The notes: generated from the sequence alone by a model not told the origin. Counted from the first letter of the stretch, positions 52,781 through 61,769 are shown. The stretch is 64,000 nucleotides of DNA from Granulicella arctica (GCF_013410065.1 NZ_JACCCW010000002.1:992001-1056000); one strand, 5' to 3'. Translations and numbers: made by a program.

Positions 52781-54037
52781 CTACTCTTTCCTGAGGGCTT
52801 CGACGGGTTCGAGGTGCGCGGCTATGCTGGCCGGGTAGATGCCTGCAACGATGCCGCAGAGGGCCAGGGTGCCGACGGCCATGGCGGCGGACCAGGGGAC
52901 GAGGCGAGGTGGGTCGAAGCCCATCTGGTTGTCACCCATGAGGGAGCCGAGAAAGGTCATGAGAGCGGCGGCACCACCGATGCCGATGACTCCGCTGAGG
53001 CCGGTGAGGATGAGGCCTTCGAGGAAGAACTGGGTCATGATGCTGCGATTGGTGGCGCCCAAGGCTTTGCGGAGGCCGATCTCGCGGGTGCGCTCCTGCA
53101 CGGTGACGAGCATGATGTTGACGATGCCGACGGCTCCGAGGGCGAGGGTGACGATGCCTACACCGCCGAGGAAGAAGTCCATGGCGGTGAAGATGAGGCC
53201 AACGGTCTGCATGGACTTGATGGTGTCCCACTCCTCGAAGGCGTCTTTGAGGTCGGGGGTGAAGCCGTGGTTGGCGGCGACGATGCGGTGGACTTCGGTC
53301 TTGGCGGTCTCGTTGAGGGACTCGCTGGTGGGCTGGTACTGGATGGAGTAGACGGAGTCCTCGGGGATGTTGTCGCCGGTGATGGGAAAGAGCTCCATCA
53401 TGGTGGTGAGGGGGATGTAGATCTTCTGGTTATCGCCGTCGTTGTTGCCACGGCCGATCTTTGCGGCGACACCGACGACCTGGAAGCGGTAGCCGTTGAT
53501 GGTGATGAAGGCTCCGAGTGGAGGGCGGCCGGGAAAGAGAAGATTGCTGTTTTTCTGGCCGAGGACGACGACGAGGCGATGCTGGGCGAGGTCGTCGGCG
53601 TCGAGGAAGCGGCCCTGGGCGATGGGGAGGTGGCGGATGTCGGGGAAGTTGAGCTGGACGCCCATGACGGCTCCGCCGGCGCTTGAGAACTCGCTGACCT
53701 CTTTGAGGTCGCCACGGTTGATGAGGGCGGTGACGTTGCGGACGTGGGGGGCCCCTGCGCGGATCGCTTCGGCGTCCGAGAGGGTGAGCTTGTAGGGGCG
53801 CATGCCGGTGTGCTGGTTGGGGAGGGCGGGGATGGTGCCGCCGAACATCATGATAACGTCGTCGCCGACCTGGGCGAGGCTACGGCGCTGGCCGGAGCGG
53901 AAGCCTTCGCCCAGGCCGATGAGCAGGAGTAGCGAGGCGACCCCCCAGGCTATGCCGAACATGGTCAGAAACGAGCGGAGCTTGTTGGCGCCGATGGCTC
54001 GGAAGACTTGGCCGAAGATGTCGATAAGGGCGCGCAT
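52781..54037 (-). CDS. MacB/FtsX-type ABC permease
   Basis: A 418-residue permease with the same layout as its downstream neighbour: helix 1 (FLTMFGIAWGVASLLLLIG), a periplasmic MacB-like domain, then three C-terminal helices with QERTREIGLRKALGATNRSI and EPVEALRKE at the end. ATG 54037 is chosen because RALIDIFGQVFRAIGANKLR is the standard N-terminus of this family. A longer frame to 54160 is not supported. The two permeases probably form a heterodimer. Their substrate is unknown. Confidence 0.92.
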   Translation of the reverse strand: MRALIDIFGQVFRAIGANKLRSFLTMFGIAWGVASLLLLIGLGEGFRSGQRRSLAQVGDDVIMMFGGTIPALPNQHTGMRPYKLTLSDAEAIRAGAPHVRNVTALINRGDLKEVSEFSSAGGAVMGVQLNFPDIRHLPIAQGRFLDADDLAQHRLVVVLGQKNSNLLFPGRPPLGAFITINGYRFQVVGVAAKIGRGNNDGDNQKIYIPLTTMMELFPITGDNIPEDSVYSIQYQPTSESLNETAKTEVHRIVAANHGFTPDLKDAFEEWDTIKSMQTVGLIFTAMDFFLGGVGIVTLALGAVGIVNIMLVTVQERTREIGLRKALGATNRSIMTQFFLEGLILTGLSGVIGIGGAAALMTFLGSLMGDNQMGFDPPRLVPWSAAMAVGTLALCGIVAGIYPASIAAHLEPVEALRKE

Positions 54038-54136
54038 GGGGTGATTGGACTCAGGGTATCCATCGTACGTTACGTATATGGGGGATGACGAGTTCCCTTT
54101 TATTTTTTGGAAAACAGAACGCTGCAAGAACGAATG

Positions 54137-54178
54137 CAACCGCAGGTCTTTCGACTGCACTGCGCTCAGGATGGCAGT
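54137..54178. repeat. Dispersed short repeat, copy B
   Basis: Second copy of the element at 51136-51188, with a shorter middle. It lies in the 175-bp spacer between the permease gene and the Rossmann protein gene. Confidence 0.6.
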
Positions 54179-54212
54179 TTGTTTGCGGTGATGGAGAGAA
54201 CGAGAGTCAGCC

Positions 54213-54779
54213 TTAGCGGGTGTAGACGATGTTCTTCATGAGCATGGGGAGGTCGGGGTCGGGCTGGGGGGTGACCTGATTGCCGATGGTCTGGAGGAAG
54301 TGTTCGGTGGTGGAGAGGGCGGTGGGGGCTGCGGTGGCGGGATAGAGAAGGCGGATGTGCTGGCCGAGGGTTCCGCGGACGGCGAGGATGCGGTCGGGGC
54401 GGTAGGTGCAGGAGGCGAGGTCGGTGATGCTGATGGTGTTGGTGGGGGTGCAGAGGATGGTTCGGGGAGGGGCCATGCGGTCGAGGAGACTGAGGATTTC
54501 GAGCTTCGATTCGAGCTCGTCGGGGACGAAGTCGATGGCGATGTCGGCGGAGTGGACGGCGTCCTCTACGGTGGATGCGAGCTGGAGCTGGCCGGGGGCG
54601 GCGTGGAGGCGCATGTCCGAGAAGTCGGCCTCAGCCTGACGGAGGTTGGCGGGCATGACGTCTTCGAGGACGACGTGGAAGCCTGCTGCGGTGCAGGACA
54701 GGGCGAAGCTGCGTCCGGCCTTCCCCGCCCCGATGACGGCGACCGTCCGGATTGGATGGGCGGGGAAGGTGGACGGCAT
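54213..54779 (-). CDS. Short 3-hydroxyacyl-CoA dehydrogenase-like NAD-binding protein
   Basis: A 188-residue protein that covers only the Rossmann domain of the 3HCDH family. VAVIGAGKAGRSFAL is the dinucleotide loop, with GAGxAG rather than GAGTMG. DIAIDFVPDELESKLEIL and TNTISITDLA match the NAD domain of FadB-like enzymes. The C-terminal helical domain needed for substrate binding is missing, and the catalytic His-Glu pair is not obvious. It is coupled to the 61-residue gene upstream by a TAATG overlap. It may be a stand-alone domain with a new role. Confidence 0.82.
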   Translation of the reverse strand: MPSTFPAHPIRTVAVIGAGKAGRSFALSCTAAGFHVVLEDVMPANLRQAEADFSDMRLHAAPGQLQLASTVEDAVHSADIAIDFVPDELESKLEILSLLDRMAPPRTILCTPTNTISITDLASCTYRPDRILAVRGTLGQHIRLLYPATAAPTALSTTEHFLQTIGNQVTPQPDPDLPMLMKNIVYTR

Positions 54780-54964
54780 TACTTTTTGGCCGAGACGGCA
54801 GTGAGTACGGACTCGTAGCTGGGCTCGGCAACGCGGAAGTGATCGGCGACGCGCTGCTTGTCTTCGTCGGTCAGGGAGGGGAGGACGGCGAGGATGCGCC
54901 GGAGCGTCACCGAGATATCGTCGACATAGTTCATGGTGCGGATTGCTTCGCCGGAAAGAGGCAT
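54779..54964 (-). CDS. Small hypothetical protein (61 aa) coupled to the Rossmann protein
   Basis: A 61-residue protein with AGGAG five bases before its ATG. Its stop overlaps the ATG of the next gene (TAATG), so it is very likely real and translated together with it. The sequence is mostly helical (VTLRRILAVLPSLTDEDKQR) with no membrane segment or Cys. I do not recognise a family. Confidence 0.75.
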   Translation of the reverse strand: MPLSGEAIRTMNYVDDISVTLRRILAVLPSLTDEDKQRVADHFRVAEPSYESVLTAVSAKK

Positions 54965-55080
54965 GAATACTCCTGAAAGATAGACTTCGTTTTTAGTCTA
55001 AACGCTGGAGCCGAGCTCTGCCGGCGCGTGGGCTTCTTCGGTGGACTTGGAGAATGTCTGATTCAGTCTCCAACATTCCC

Positions 55081-55137
55081 TCAGCGGCTAAAGCCACGCT
55101 GCAACGGCGAGACTTATGGCGGGACTGAAGTCCCGCC
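55081..55137. repeat. REP-like extragenic palindromic element
   Basis: It contains GGCTAAAGCC (55086-55095, itself palindromic apart from the centre) and, 22 bp on, the inverted repeat GGCGGGACT/AGTCCCGCC (55118-55126, 55129-55137) with a 2-nt loop. Two palindromes at fixed spacing in an intergenic spacer are the layout of REP/BIME elements. It ends 3 bp before the malQ stop and could also act at the end of that transcript. Confidence 0.6.
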
Positions 55138-55140
55138 CTT

Positions 55141-56700
55141 TCAAAGCAGAGACTCGTGCAGAGATTCCTTGGGTGTCTCTGAATCCTTGGTTGGGTCTTC
55201 GTAGCCGTCGCGGTCGGTCATCTCCATGAGGGCGGCGAGCTGGGTGGCGAAGTCGGGGTGGAGGGCGTCGGAGTTGTAGCGCCAGGTCCAATTTCCATCG
55301 GCGGCGGAGGGGCGATTCATGCGGGCTTCGGTGCCGAGATGGAGGACGTCCTGCAAGGGGAAGATGCAGAGGTTGGCGACGGAGCGGGCGGCGGCGCGGA
55401 TCATCGCCCAGACGATCTCGCCGTCGTGGTCGATGGTCTGGAGATAGGTCTGGACGTTGGCGCGCTCGTTTTCGGTGGCGTCGTCGCGCCACCAGCCGAG
55501 GGTGGTGTTGTTGTCGTGGGTGCCGGTGTAGGTGACGGTGTTGGGGACGAAGCGGTGCGGCAGGTAGAGGTGGCTGCCGCGGTCGGAGAAGCCGAACTGG
55601 AGGATGCGCATGCCGGGCATGCCGAAGTGCTCGCGCAGTTCGTCGACCTCCGGGGTGATGAGGCCGAGGTCTTCGGCGATGAAGGGGAGGTCGCCGAAGA
55701 CCTCTTTGAGGCGCTGGAAGAGGTCGTGGCCGGGGGCCTTGATCCACTGGCCGTTGATAGCGGTCTCTTCTTCGGCGGCGATGGACCAGAAGGCCTCGAA
55801 GCCGCGGAAGTGGTCGAGGCGGATCATGTCGTAGAGGGCGAGCGAGCGGCGGATGCGGGCGACCCACCAGTCGAAGCCGCGTTCGCGCAGGAGGCCCCAT
55901 TTGTAGAGGGGGTTGCCCCAGCGCTGGCCGGTGCTCGAGAAGTAATCGGGAGGGACGCCGGAGACACGGATGGGGCGGCCTTCTTCGTCGAGCTCGAAGA
56001 TGTCGGGGTTGGTCCAGACGTCTGCGCTGTCGTAGTTGACGAAGATGGCGACGTCGCCGAGAATGCGGATACCGCGCTCGGCACAGTAGCCCTTGAGGGA
56101 GGACCACTGCTCGCTGAAGAGGAACTGGATGGCTTGCTCGATGGCGAGCTCGCGGCCACGGTCGTTGAGGAGGCCGGTGAGGGCGTCGGGCTGACGCTGG
56201 GAGAACTCGCTGGGCCACTCATGCCAACTGGCGTAGTTGTAGGTGCGGCGGAGGAGGTTGAACATTGCGTAGTCGGTGAGCCAGGAGGTGTTGTCGTGGC
56301 AGAACTGCTGGAAGCGAGCGCGCTGGTCGTCGGGGGCGCGGTCGAGGAAGTTGGCTGCGGCCTCTTCGATGAGGGGCAGCTTGCGTTTTGTGGCGGCTTC
56401 AAAGTCCGCCGGGCCGTCGTGGCCGGGAAGACCCTGGATGCGGTCCCAGGCGATCCAGCCGTCCTGCGCGAGGCGCTCGAGGCTGATGAGTTGCGGGTTT
56501 CCTGCGAAGGCTGAGAGAGCGGAGTAGGGGGAGCTGCCGTAGCCGGTAGGGCTGAGCGGGAGGACCTGCCAGAGGCGTTGCTTGGCTGCGGCGAGGAAGT
56601 CGATGAAGGCGAAGGCGGCTGGACCGAAGTCGCCTACACCACCGTAAGATGGCAGAGATGTTACGTGCAGCAAGACTCCAGACAGCCGATCCTGACCCAT
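55141..56700 (-). CDS. malQ: 4-alpha-glucanotransferase (amylomaltase), GH77
   Basis: A 519-residue GH77 enzyme that transfers alpha-1,4-glucan segments between maltodextrins, acting in glycogen or maltose metabolism in the cytosol. Signatures are GVLLHVTSLPSYGGVGDFG at the N-terminus, LSPTGYGSSPYS, the nucleophile Asp in MIRLDHFRGFEAFW, the acid/base Glu in FIAEDLG, and GTHDNNTTLGWW. No other glycogen genes are adjacent. Confidence 0.97.
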   Translation of the reverse strand: MGQDRLSGVLLHVTSLPSYGGVGDFGPAAFAFIDFLAAAKQRLWQVLPLSPTGYGSSPYSALSAFAGNPQLISLERLAQDGWIAWDRIQGLPGHDGPADFEAATKRKLPLIEEAAANFLDRAPDDQRARFQQFCHDNTSWLTDYAMFNLLRRTYNYASWHEWPSEFSQRQPDALTGLLNDRGRELAIEQAIQFLFSEQWSSLKGYCAERGIRILGDVAIFVNYDSADVWTNPDIFELDEEGRPIRVSGVPPDYFSSTGQRWGNPLYKWGLLRERGFDWWVARIRRSLALYDMIRLDHFRGFEAFWSIAAEEETAINGQWIKAPGHDLFQRLKEVFGDLPFIAEDLGLITPEVDELREHFGMPGMRILQFGFSDRGSHLYLPHRFVPNTVTYTGTHDNNTTLGWWRDDATENERANVQTYLQTIDHDGEIVWAMIRAAARSVANLCIFPLQDVLHLGTEARMNRPSAADGNWTWRYNSDALHPDFATQLAALMEMTDRDGYEDPTKDSETPKESLHESLL

Positions 56701-56771
56701 TGATTCCCTCTTGATGCTCCACTCTGTTTGACGCTTGTTATTGTGCTGCCGCGATCATATGTTACGAACAT

Positions 56772-56822
56772 AAAAAACGGGCCTGTTCCCTGTCGGTAAA
56801 CGACGGAGGAACAGGCCCGTTT
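56772..56822 (-). terminator. Intrinsic terminator of the PpiD-like gene
   Basis: A perfect 15-bp stem (56775-56789 with 56808-56822) whose loop holds a further GTCG/CGAC stem, followed on the minus strand by a T-run (the A-run at 56772-56777). It begins 15 bp after the stop of the minus-strand gene at 56838. Confidence 0.9.
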
Positions 56823-56837
56823 GCGGGTTTGGCGAGA

Positions 56838-58817
56838 TTAGCTGCCGAAGGGAGAGGAGCCGGGAGCCGGCTGCTTCTTCGAGTAGCGAATGGCGCCGGA
56901 CTTCTCGTACTTCTGGGTCAGGTCGGCGACATATACGCGGAAGATCTCTTCGTGCTGATCGTTGAGCAACTGCTCGCGGGTCTGGGCGAAGTTCTTGGCG
57001 ATGTCGTCGGCGGTGGGCTGCTGCTTGTCGAGGATGCTGAGAACGACGCCCGAGCGCCCGGTGTTGATGGGACCGGAGATGGCTCCCTTGGCAAGGGTGA
57101 AGGCGACCGAGCTGGGACCGGTCATTGCGCCGAGATCGGGAACCTGACCGTCCTTGCCGACGAGGTCGCTGGTCTTGACGGTGATGTTCATCTCGGCTGC
57201 GGCCTTCTTCAGGTCGTTGAGCACCTTGGCGCGATCATCGAGCTTGATGAGCTGCGCATTGAGGAGCTGGGGGACCTGCTGCTCGCGGTAGTCGGTGAGG
57301 ATGTGTGTTTTGTAGTCGGCGAAGTCGGGTGCGTGGGCGGCCTTGACGTCGAGCACCTGGAAGACGGCGTAACCGTCGCCGGTGGAGACGGTAGCGGGAG
57401 CGGCACCTTTGGCTACACCGAATGCCTGGGTGAGCAGCGCGGAGCCGTCGGCGAGACCGGCCACTGTGCCATCCTTGCCGAGGTAGTCGGTCGTCTCGGC
57501 TTTGAGGCCGTGAGCGGCGGCGGTCTTCTCGATGCCGTCCTTCTGGGCCTGAGCGGCGAGCTGCTGGGCGAAGCTCTGCTCGGCTGCGCCGGACTTCTGC
57601 TGCTCGAGCACGGGGACGATCTGGGGTTTGACCTCAGCCAGGGGCTGGAGGTGCGCGGTCTTTTTGTCTTCCACCTGAAGGATGTGGTAGCCGAACTGGG
57701 TCTTGATGAGGTCGGAGGTCTGTCCGACAGGAAGCGAGAAGGCAGCCTTGTCGAACTCGGGGACGGTCTTGCCGCGATCGAGCCAGCCGAGCTCGCCGCC
57801 TGCGGTCTTGCTGCCGGGGTCGTCGGAGTTCTTGCTGGCGAGGTCTGCGAAGTTGCCGCCACTCTTGATCTGCTTCAGGATGTCCTCGGCCTTCGCTTTG
57901 GCTGCTGCATCGGTCTTGCTATCGGCACCCTGGGGGACGGAGATGAGGATGTGGCGGACCTTGACCTGATCCTTGAGCTGATACTGGGCCTGATGCTGGT
58001 TGTAGTAGGCCTGGATGTCGGCGTCGGTGACCTGCGGCTTGCCGCCGGGCAGGTTGGAGGCGTCGAAGGAGACGTACTGAATCTTGCGGCTCTCAGGGAC
58101 GGCGGTCGCGTAACGGCTCTGGTTCTGCTTGAAGAAGGCCTGGAGCTCGGCGTCGCTGGGGTTGATGGTCTTTTGCACGTCGTCGGCAGAGATAACGGCG
58201 TAGTCGAACTTCACCTTGGTTCCCTGGACGAGGTAGGCGTCGCGGACGGCTGCGTCGGAGACGGTGACGCCGCCGGTGATGAGCGCCTGGAGGCGGTTCA
58301 GCTCCATATCCTGCTTGACCTGCGACTCGAAGTCGCTGCGACTGGTCTGGAAGGCGGCCTGGACGAAGTTCATGTAGGCGTCGTCGCCGATGTAGGTGCC
58401 GTTCGGGAAGAGATACTGGGCGAAGGGACCGGTCTTCAGCTCACGGCGGAGATCTTCGTCGCTGACCTGGAGGTGCAGGCGGTCGGCCTCGTGCTTGAGG
58501 ATGGCGCGCTGGACGAGGATCTGGCCGGCGCGGTTCGCCATGTAGGGCAGGAGGAAGTCGGGCAGCTTCTGCTGCTGTAGCTGCCGCTGGGCGAGCTGAT
58601 CGACCTCGGCGGTCTTGATCTGACTGGAGTCGCCGGAGAGCCGCCCGAGGATGCCGGGGCTGTGGACGGTGGCGAAGACAGTCGCATCGCCTGTGCTGCC
58701 GCTGTTGTCGAAGATGCCCGGGACGAGCGTGATGACCATGGTGATCACAGCGAGACTGATGATCACGGCAAAGATAATTTTGATGAGGCGGCTGTCCTGT
58801 TGCAGAATGCGAATCAT
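56838..58817 (-). CDS. PpiD/SurA-like peptidyl-prolyl isomerase
   Basis: A 659-residue inner-membrane-anchored foldase. One N-terminal helix (LIKIIFAVIISLAVITMVIT) precedes a SurA_N-like chaperone domain, a parvulin domain near residues 275-370 (VKVRHILISVPQ, GGELGWLDRGKTVPEF, TQFGYHILQVEDK) and a second C-terminal chaperone region. It would assist outer-membrane and periplasmic proteins as they leave the Sec channel. It is a single gene with its own terminator. Confidence 0.93.
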   Translation of the reverse strand: MIRILQQDSRLIKIIFAVIISLAVITMVITLVPGIFDNSGSTGDATVFATVHSPGILGRLSGDSSQIKTAEVDQLAQRQLQQQKLPDFLLPYMANRAGQILVQRAILKHEADRLHLQVSDEDLRRELKTGPFAQYLFPNGTYIGDDAYMNFVQAAFQTSRSDFESQVKQDMELNRLQALITGGVTVSDAAVRDAYLVQGTKVKFDYAVISADDVQKTINPSDAELQAFFKQNQSRYATAVPESRKIQYVSFDASNLPGGKPQVTDADIQAYYNQHQAQYQLKDQVKVRHILISVPQGADSKTDAAAKAKAEDILKQIKSGGNFADLASKNSDDPGSKTAGGELGWLDRGKTVPEFDKAAFSLPVGQTSDLIKTQFGYHILQVEDKKTAHLQPLAEVKPQIVPVLEQQKSGAAEQSFAQQLAAQAQKDGIEKTAAAHGLKAETTDYLGKDGTVAGLADGSALLTQAFGVAKGAAPATVSTGDGYAVFQVLDVKAAHAPDFADYKTHILTDYREQQVPQLLNAQLIKLDDRAKVLNDLKKAAAEMNITVKTSDLVGKDGQVPDLGAMTGPSSVAFTLAKGAISGPINTGRSGVVLSILDKQQPTADDIAKNFAQTREQLLNDQHEEIFRVYVADLTQKYEKSGAIRYSKKQPAPGSSPFGS

Positions 58818-59003
58818 GCTTGACTAGAACCTTTGCTTCGAGCGCCCTGTTTTCTGGGAAAACAGGCACCTACCCGTGATTTTGCGCGACATGGCAACGT
58901 GTCCTGAGACACATGCCACGCCGATTGCAGGGCAAGCGACAAGTATAAATCAGTGCGGCTGTGAATTCATCTCAGGGAGCGGATGGGAGGCCAAATGACA
59001 GAA

Positions 59004-59026
59004 AGGAGGCTTGTATTAAGCCTCCT
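59004..59026 (-). terminator. Probable terminator of the BON-domain gene
   Basis: A perfect 9-bp stem AGGAGGCTT/AAGCCTCCT with a 5-nt loop, 22 bp after the minus-strand stop at 59049. Only a short pyrimidine run (TTTCTGTC) follows, so termination strength is uncertain. Confidence 0.6.
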
Positions 59027-59048
59027 CTCTGGTGGGATTGCTGGTGGT

Positions 59049-60326
59049 TTAGTAGGGGTACGGGCGCGCATAGTAGGCGGGGCCATAATAGCCCGGAGGC
59101 GGGGGAGGATAACGGCGGCGCATCTGCGGGGCGCCTGCCGGGACGCCGTAGGAGAGGCGATCCATCTCCGCCTGGGAGATGGTGGTCATGGGTGCGGGCT
59201 GGGTGAGATGGAAGGTGAGGATCGCCTCCGAGGGGATCATGACCTGGCGGCTTCCGGAGGCGGCGGATGTGCCGATACCGGCGGCTCCGCCAGCGGCTGC
59301 TCCAATGGCGGCTCCGGGACCGCCACCGGCAACTGCACCGATAAGGGCACCGAAGGCACCCATGCCGACGGCGCTTCCGATGGTCTGGCCACTCTTGTCT
59401 GCGCTGTCGCGGGTCCAGACATTAGAGGTGATGGGAAAGGTTGCGCCGCCCAGAGTGACCTGGGTGAGTTTGAGTTGGAGTTCGCCGTGTCCCTTGATGA
59501 CGCCGCCGCTCTTGGCGTCGACGACGACCCCTTGTACGCTGGCTCCGCGAGGAATGGCGACTGCGCCGTCCGCGACTACGTCGTTGAGAACGATGGCGTC
59601 AAAGGGCGTTCCGGGTTGGGTGTGCTTGCTGTCGAGGCCTTCGTTGATGCGGATGCGAAGCAGGGATCCGGGAGGTACAGTGACTGGGCGACCGCCAACC
59701 TGGGCTCCATAGGGCGGTGGCTGCTGGGCGTACTGCTGGTTTGGCGGATAGGGCTGGTTGTTTCCATTGTAGGGTTGGCGGTAGGTTGGCTGGGGGGGTG
59801 GCTGGCTATTGTTGGCGGAGTCGTCCGGCGGATTGCTCTGGCCGGAGGGCGTGTCCAGTCCGTGCTGTGTGGCGTAAACGTCGGGGTCGGGAGCGTGCTG
59901 GGCCTGGCTCTGCGGCGGGGGAGCCATGGTGCCATCGGATTGCAATTGCCCCTGAGATTGATCAGCGTCAGGCTGAGCCGATGGAGCAGTGTTCTGCGCG
60001 TCCGCTGGAGTGCCCAGGGTCAGTTCGTCTACTACTTTTTTTACGCCTTCTGCGCGCGAGGCCAGATTTTCGGCCAGCAGACGGGTGGGTTCATCTTTCA
60101 CTGTGCCGCTGAGGGTGACTGTACCGTAGACGGTGTTTGTGACAATGTTTTCGCTCGCAAGCTGGGGCGAACCGGCGAGTGCCTTCAGCACGTTTGCTTC
60201 AATCTGCGCATCGGGCTCGGTCGCTGTCTGATTTGTCTGGGCAAAAGCCTGGGCACCAAGAAGAACAACTCCGGCCAGTGCCAGTACCGTTTTGGAGACT
60301 CTTTGATAGCCGCCGTGTTGATGCAT
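59049..60326 (-). CDS. Exported BON-domain protein with glycine-zipper region
   Basis: A 425-residue protein with a signal peptide (VLALAGVVLLGAQAFAQ). It has a BON domain (residues about 38-105, IEANVLKALAGSPQ and YGTVTLSGTVKDEPTR), a long Pro/Gln-rich linker (110-210), a beta-rich domain (VPPGSLLRIRINEGLDSKHT, then VTLGGATFPI) that recalls TrbI/VirB10-like folds, and a Gly/Ala zipper (GAFGALIGAVAGGGPGAAIG). The tail is Pro/Tyr-rich. BON domains bind membranes or carbohydrate, so an envelope role is likely. It is a single gene. Confidence 0.82.
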   Translation of the reverse strand: MHQHGGYQRVSKTVLALAGVVLLGAQAFAQTNQTATEPDAQIEANVLKALAGSPQLASENIVTNTVYGTVTLSGTVKDEPTRLLAENLASRAEGVKKVVDELTLGTPADAQNTAPSAQPDADQSQGQLQSDGTMAPPPQSQAQHAPDPDVYATQHGLDTPSGQSNPPDDSANNSQPPPQPTYRQPYNGNNQPYPPNQQYAQQPPPYGAQVGGRPVTVPPGSLLRIRINEGLDSKHTQPGTPFDAIVLNDVVADGAVAIPRGASVQGVVVDAKSGGVIKGHGELQLKLTQVTLGGATFPITSNVWTRDSADKSGQTIGSAVGMGAFGALIGAVAGGGPGAAIGAAAGGAAGIGTSAASGSRQVMIPSEAILTFHLTQPAPMTTISQAEMDRLSYGVPAGAPQMRRRYPPPPPGYYGPAYYARPYPY

Positions 60327-60490
60327 ACTTCCTCCGTGCGAGCGGGTTGAGCCCCGCCAGTTAATCCTGCACTTATGAAGACTCTATTTTTAGAAAAAAG
60401 TTACGCTTCCCTTGTTTCTCGAAGAGGAAATGGCAGGAATGGGGTATCCCATTCCTGCGGAAAGAGATTACGGGCGATTTACGGCTTGCC

Positions 60491-61732
60491 TTATTTCACC
60501 GTGCGCTGAGCAGTATCGTGTTTAGACTGAATAATGCGTACTGGTTGCTGGTCGACGAGCGAGTCTGGCGGGCTGTCAATGACGCGCTGGCCCACCTTCA
60601 GGCCAGATACGACCTCGACCTGAGTGCCAAAATCTCGCCCCATCACGATCGGAGTAAGACGAGCGTGGTCGTTCCCTTCCAGAGTTGCGACTTGTAGCCC
60701 TTGTGTGCGGAAGATGAGGGCGCTGACGGGAAGGATGATCGTTGGCATTCCCGTTTCGAGCTTGAGATGAACCTCGGCATAGGAGCCTGGCAGCAACTCA
60801 CCGTCAGCGTTGTTTACGTCGATCTCGACTAATAAAGTGCGGGTTGCGAGGTCGATTGCATTGGCATTCCGCACTAGTTTGCCGGGGAACTTGCGGCCCG
60901 GAAACTGGGCGAGCGTAAGGTCGGCCGTTGTGGAAGGCTTCGCATCACGGGAGTAGACCTGGGGTACGTTGATAAAGACGCGCAGCGTATTGATTGCGGC
61001 AATATGGAAGAGCTCCCGTCCGTTGCTGGACTGGCCAGGGGCTGCGGTGGTTGCTGTGCTCGCATTGCCGGCGTTGATCAGTTGCCCATTGTCTGTGTTG
61101 CGCGCGGTGATCACACCGTCAAAGGGCGCCGTGATTTTTTCAAACGATTGCAACTCTTCAAGGCGCTTCACATTCGCCTCAGCGGAGCGGACCATGGTTT
61201 GTTTTGACTGTGCGTCGGCTGCGAAGCTCTCTTGATCCTGACGCGATACAGAGTTGGTCTTCAGGAGGTCTGTATAACGAGCAGCGGTTGTTTGCGAAAT
61301 TTGCAGGTTCGATTGAGCCGTCGCGAGATCGGCTCTTCCCTGCTGGAGCTGCTGATCGACCTCGGGTGAATCGATCACAGCTAGCACTTGGCCTTTCTTC
61401 ACACGGCCACCTATATCTACATACCACTTCTTTAGATAGCCGCTTGTGCGGGCGTAGATGGGGGCATCTGTGTACGCCTGCATATTTCCTGGCAGGACAA
61501 TTTCCTGCGCTGGCGCTCCCTCTTTCGGGTCGATGACCAAAACCTCGGGGACGGCCATCTCATGGGTGTCCTGTACAAGCTGCTTTTGCGCATGCACCCG
61601 GGTAAGAATGCCGACTATCGCGAGAATCACCGCTACTATCAGTGCGACAAGGATAAAGATTCCGACGCGGGTCTTCGACACGGCCGGGGTCTGCTCAGTG
61701 TGACCGGAATTATGATATTGTTCGCTGCTCAT
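60491..61732 (-). CDS. RND efflux system periplasmic adaptor (membrane fusion protein)
   Basis: A 413-residue adaptor that links an inner-membrane RND pump to an outer-membrane channel. One N-terminal anchor helix (VGIFILVALIVAVILAIVGI) is followed by a lipoyl half-motif (ARTSGYLKKWYVDIGGRVKK), a coiled-coil hairpin (residues about 130-200), the second lipoyl half (ITAPFDGVITARNTDNGQLI), and beta-barrel and membrane-proximal domains. It lies 37 bp after the pump gene, so the order is pump then adaptor, the reverse of most acrAB-type operons. Confidence 0.94.
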   Translation of the reverse strand: MSSEQYHNSGHTEQTPAVSKTRVGIFILVALIVAVILAIVGILTRVHAQKQLVQDTHEMAVPEVLVIDPKEGAPAQEIVLPGNMQAYTDAPIYARTSGYLKKWYVDIGGRVKKGQVLAVIDSPEVDQQLQQGRADLATAQSNLQISQTTAARYTDLLKTNSVSRQDQESFAADAQSKQTMVRSAEANVKRLEELQSFEKITAPFDGVITARNTDNGQLINAGNASTATTAAPGQSSNGRELFHIAAINTLRVFINVPQVYSRDAKPSTTADLTLAQFPGRKFPGKLVRNANAIDLATRTLLVEIDVNNADGELLPGSYAEVHLKLETGMPTIILPVSALIFRTQGLQVATLEGNDHARLTPIVMGRDFGTQVEVVSGLKVGQRVIDSPPDSLVDQQPVRIIQSKHDTAQRTVK

Positions 61733-61769
61733 TGCTCATTCTCCACATTGCAGAAAGCCACATACAGGG

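Noticed and set aside
52433..53686. 417-residue acidic plus-strand frame
   Set aside because: It is antisense to the two permease genes, with no recognisable domain and no ribosome site.
55258..56514. 418-residue plus-strand frame
   Set aside because: Antisense shadow of malQ, dominated by Gly, Val, Glu and Asp repeats typical of reversed high-GC codons.
56829..58580. 583-residue plus-strand frame
   Set aside because: Antisense shadow of the PpiD-like gene. The Leu/Gly/Val-rich pattern is due to reversed codons, and the terminator overlaps its start.
58847..58867. Hairpin CCTGTTTTC/GAAAACAGG upstream of the PpiD-like gene as a terminator
   Set aside because: It lies in the 5' region of that gene, has only a 3-nt loop and no T-run, and no gene ends nearby on the correct strand. 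Its role is unclear.
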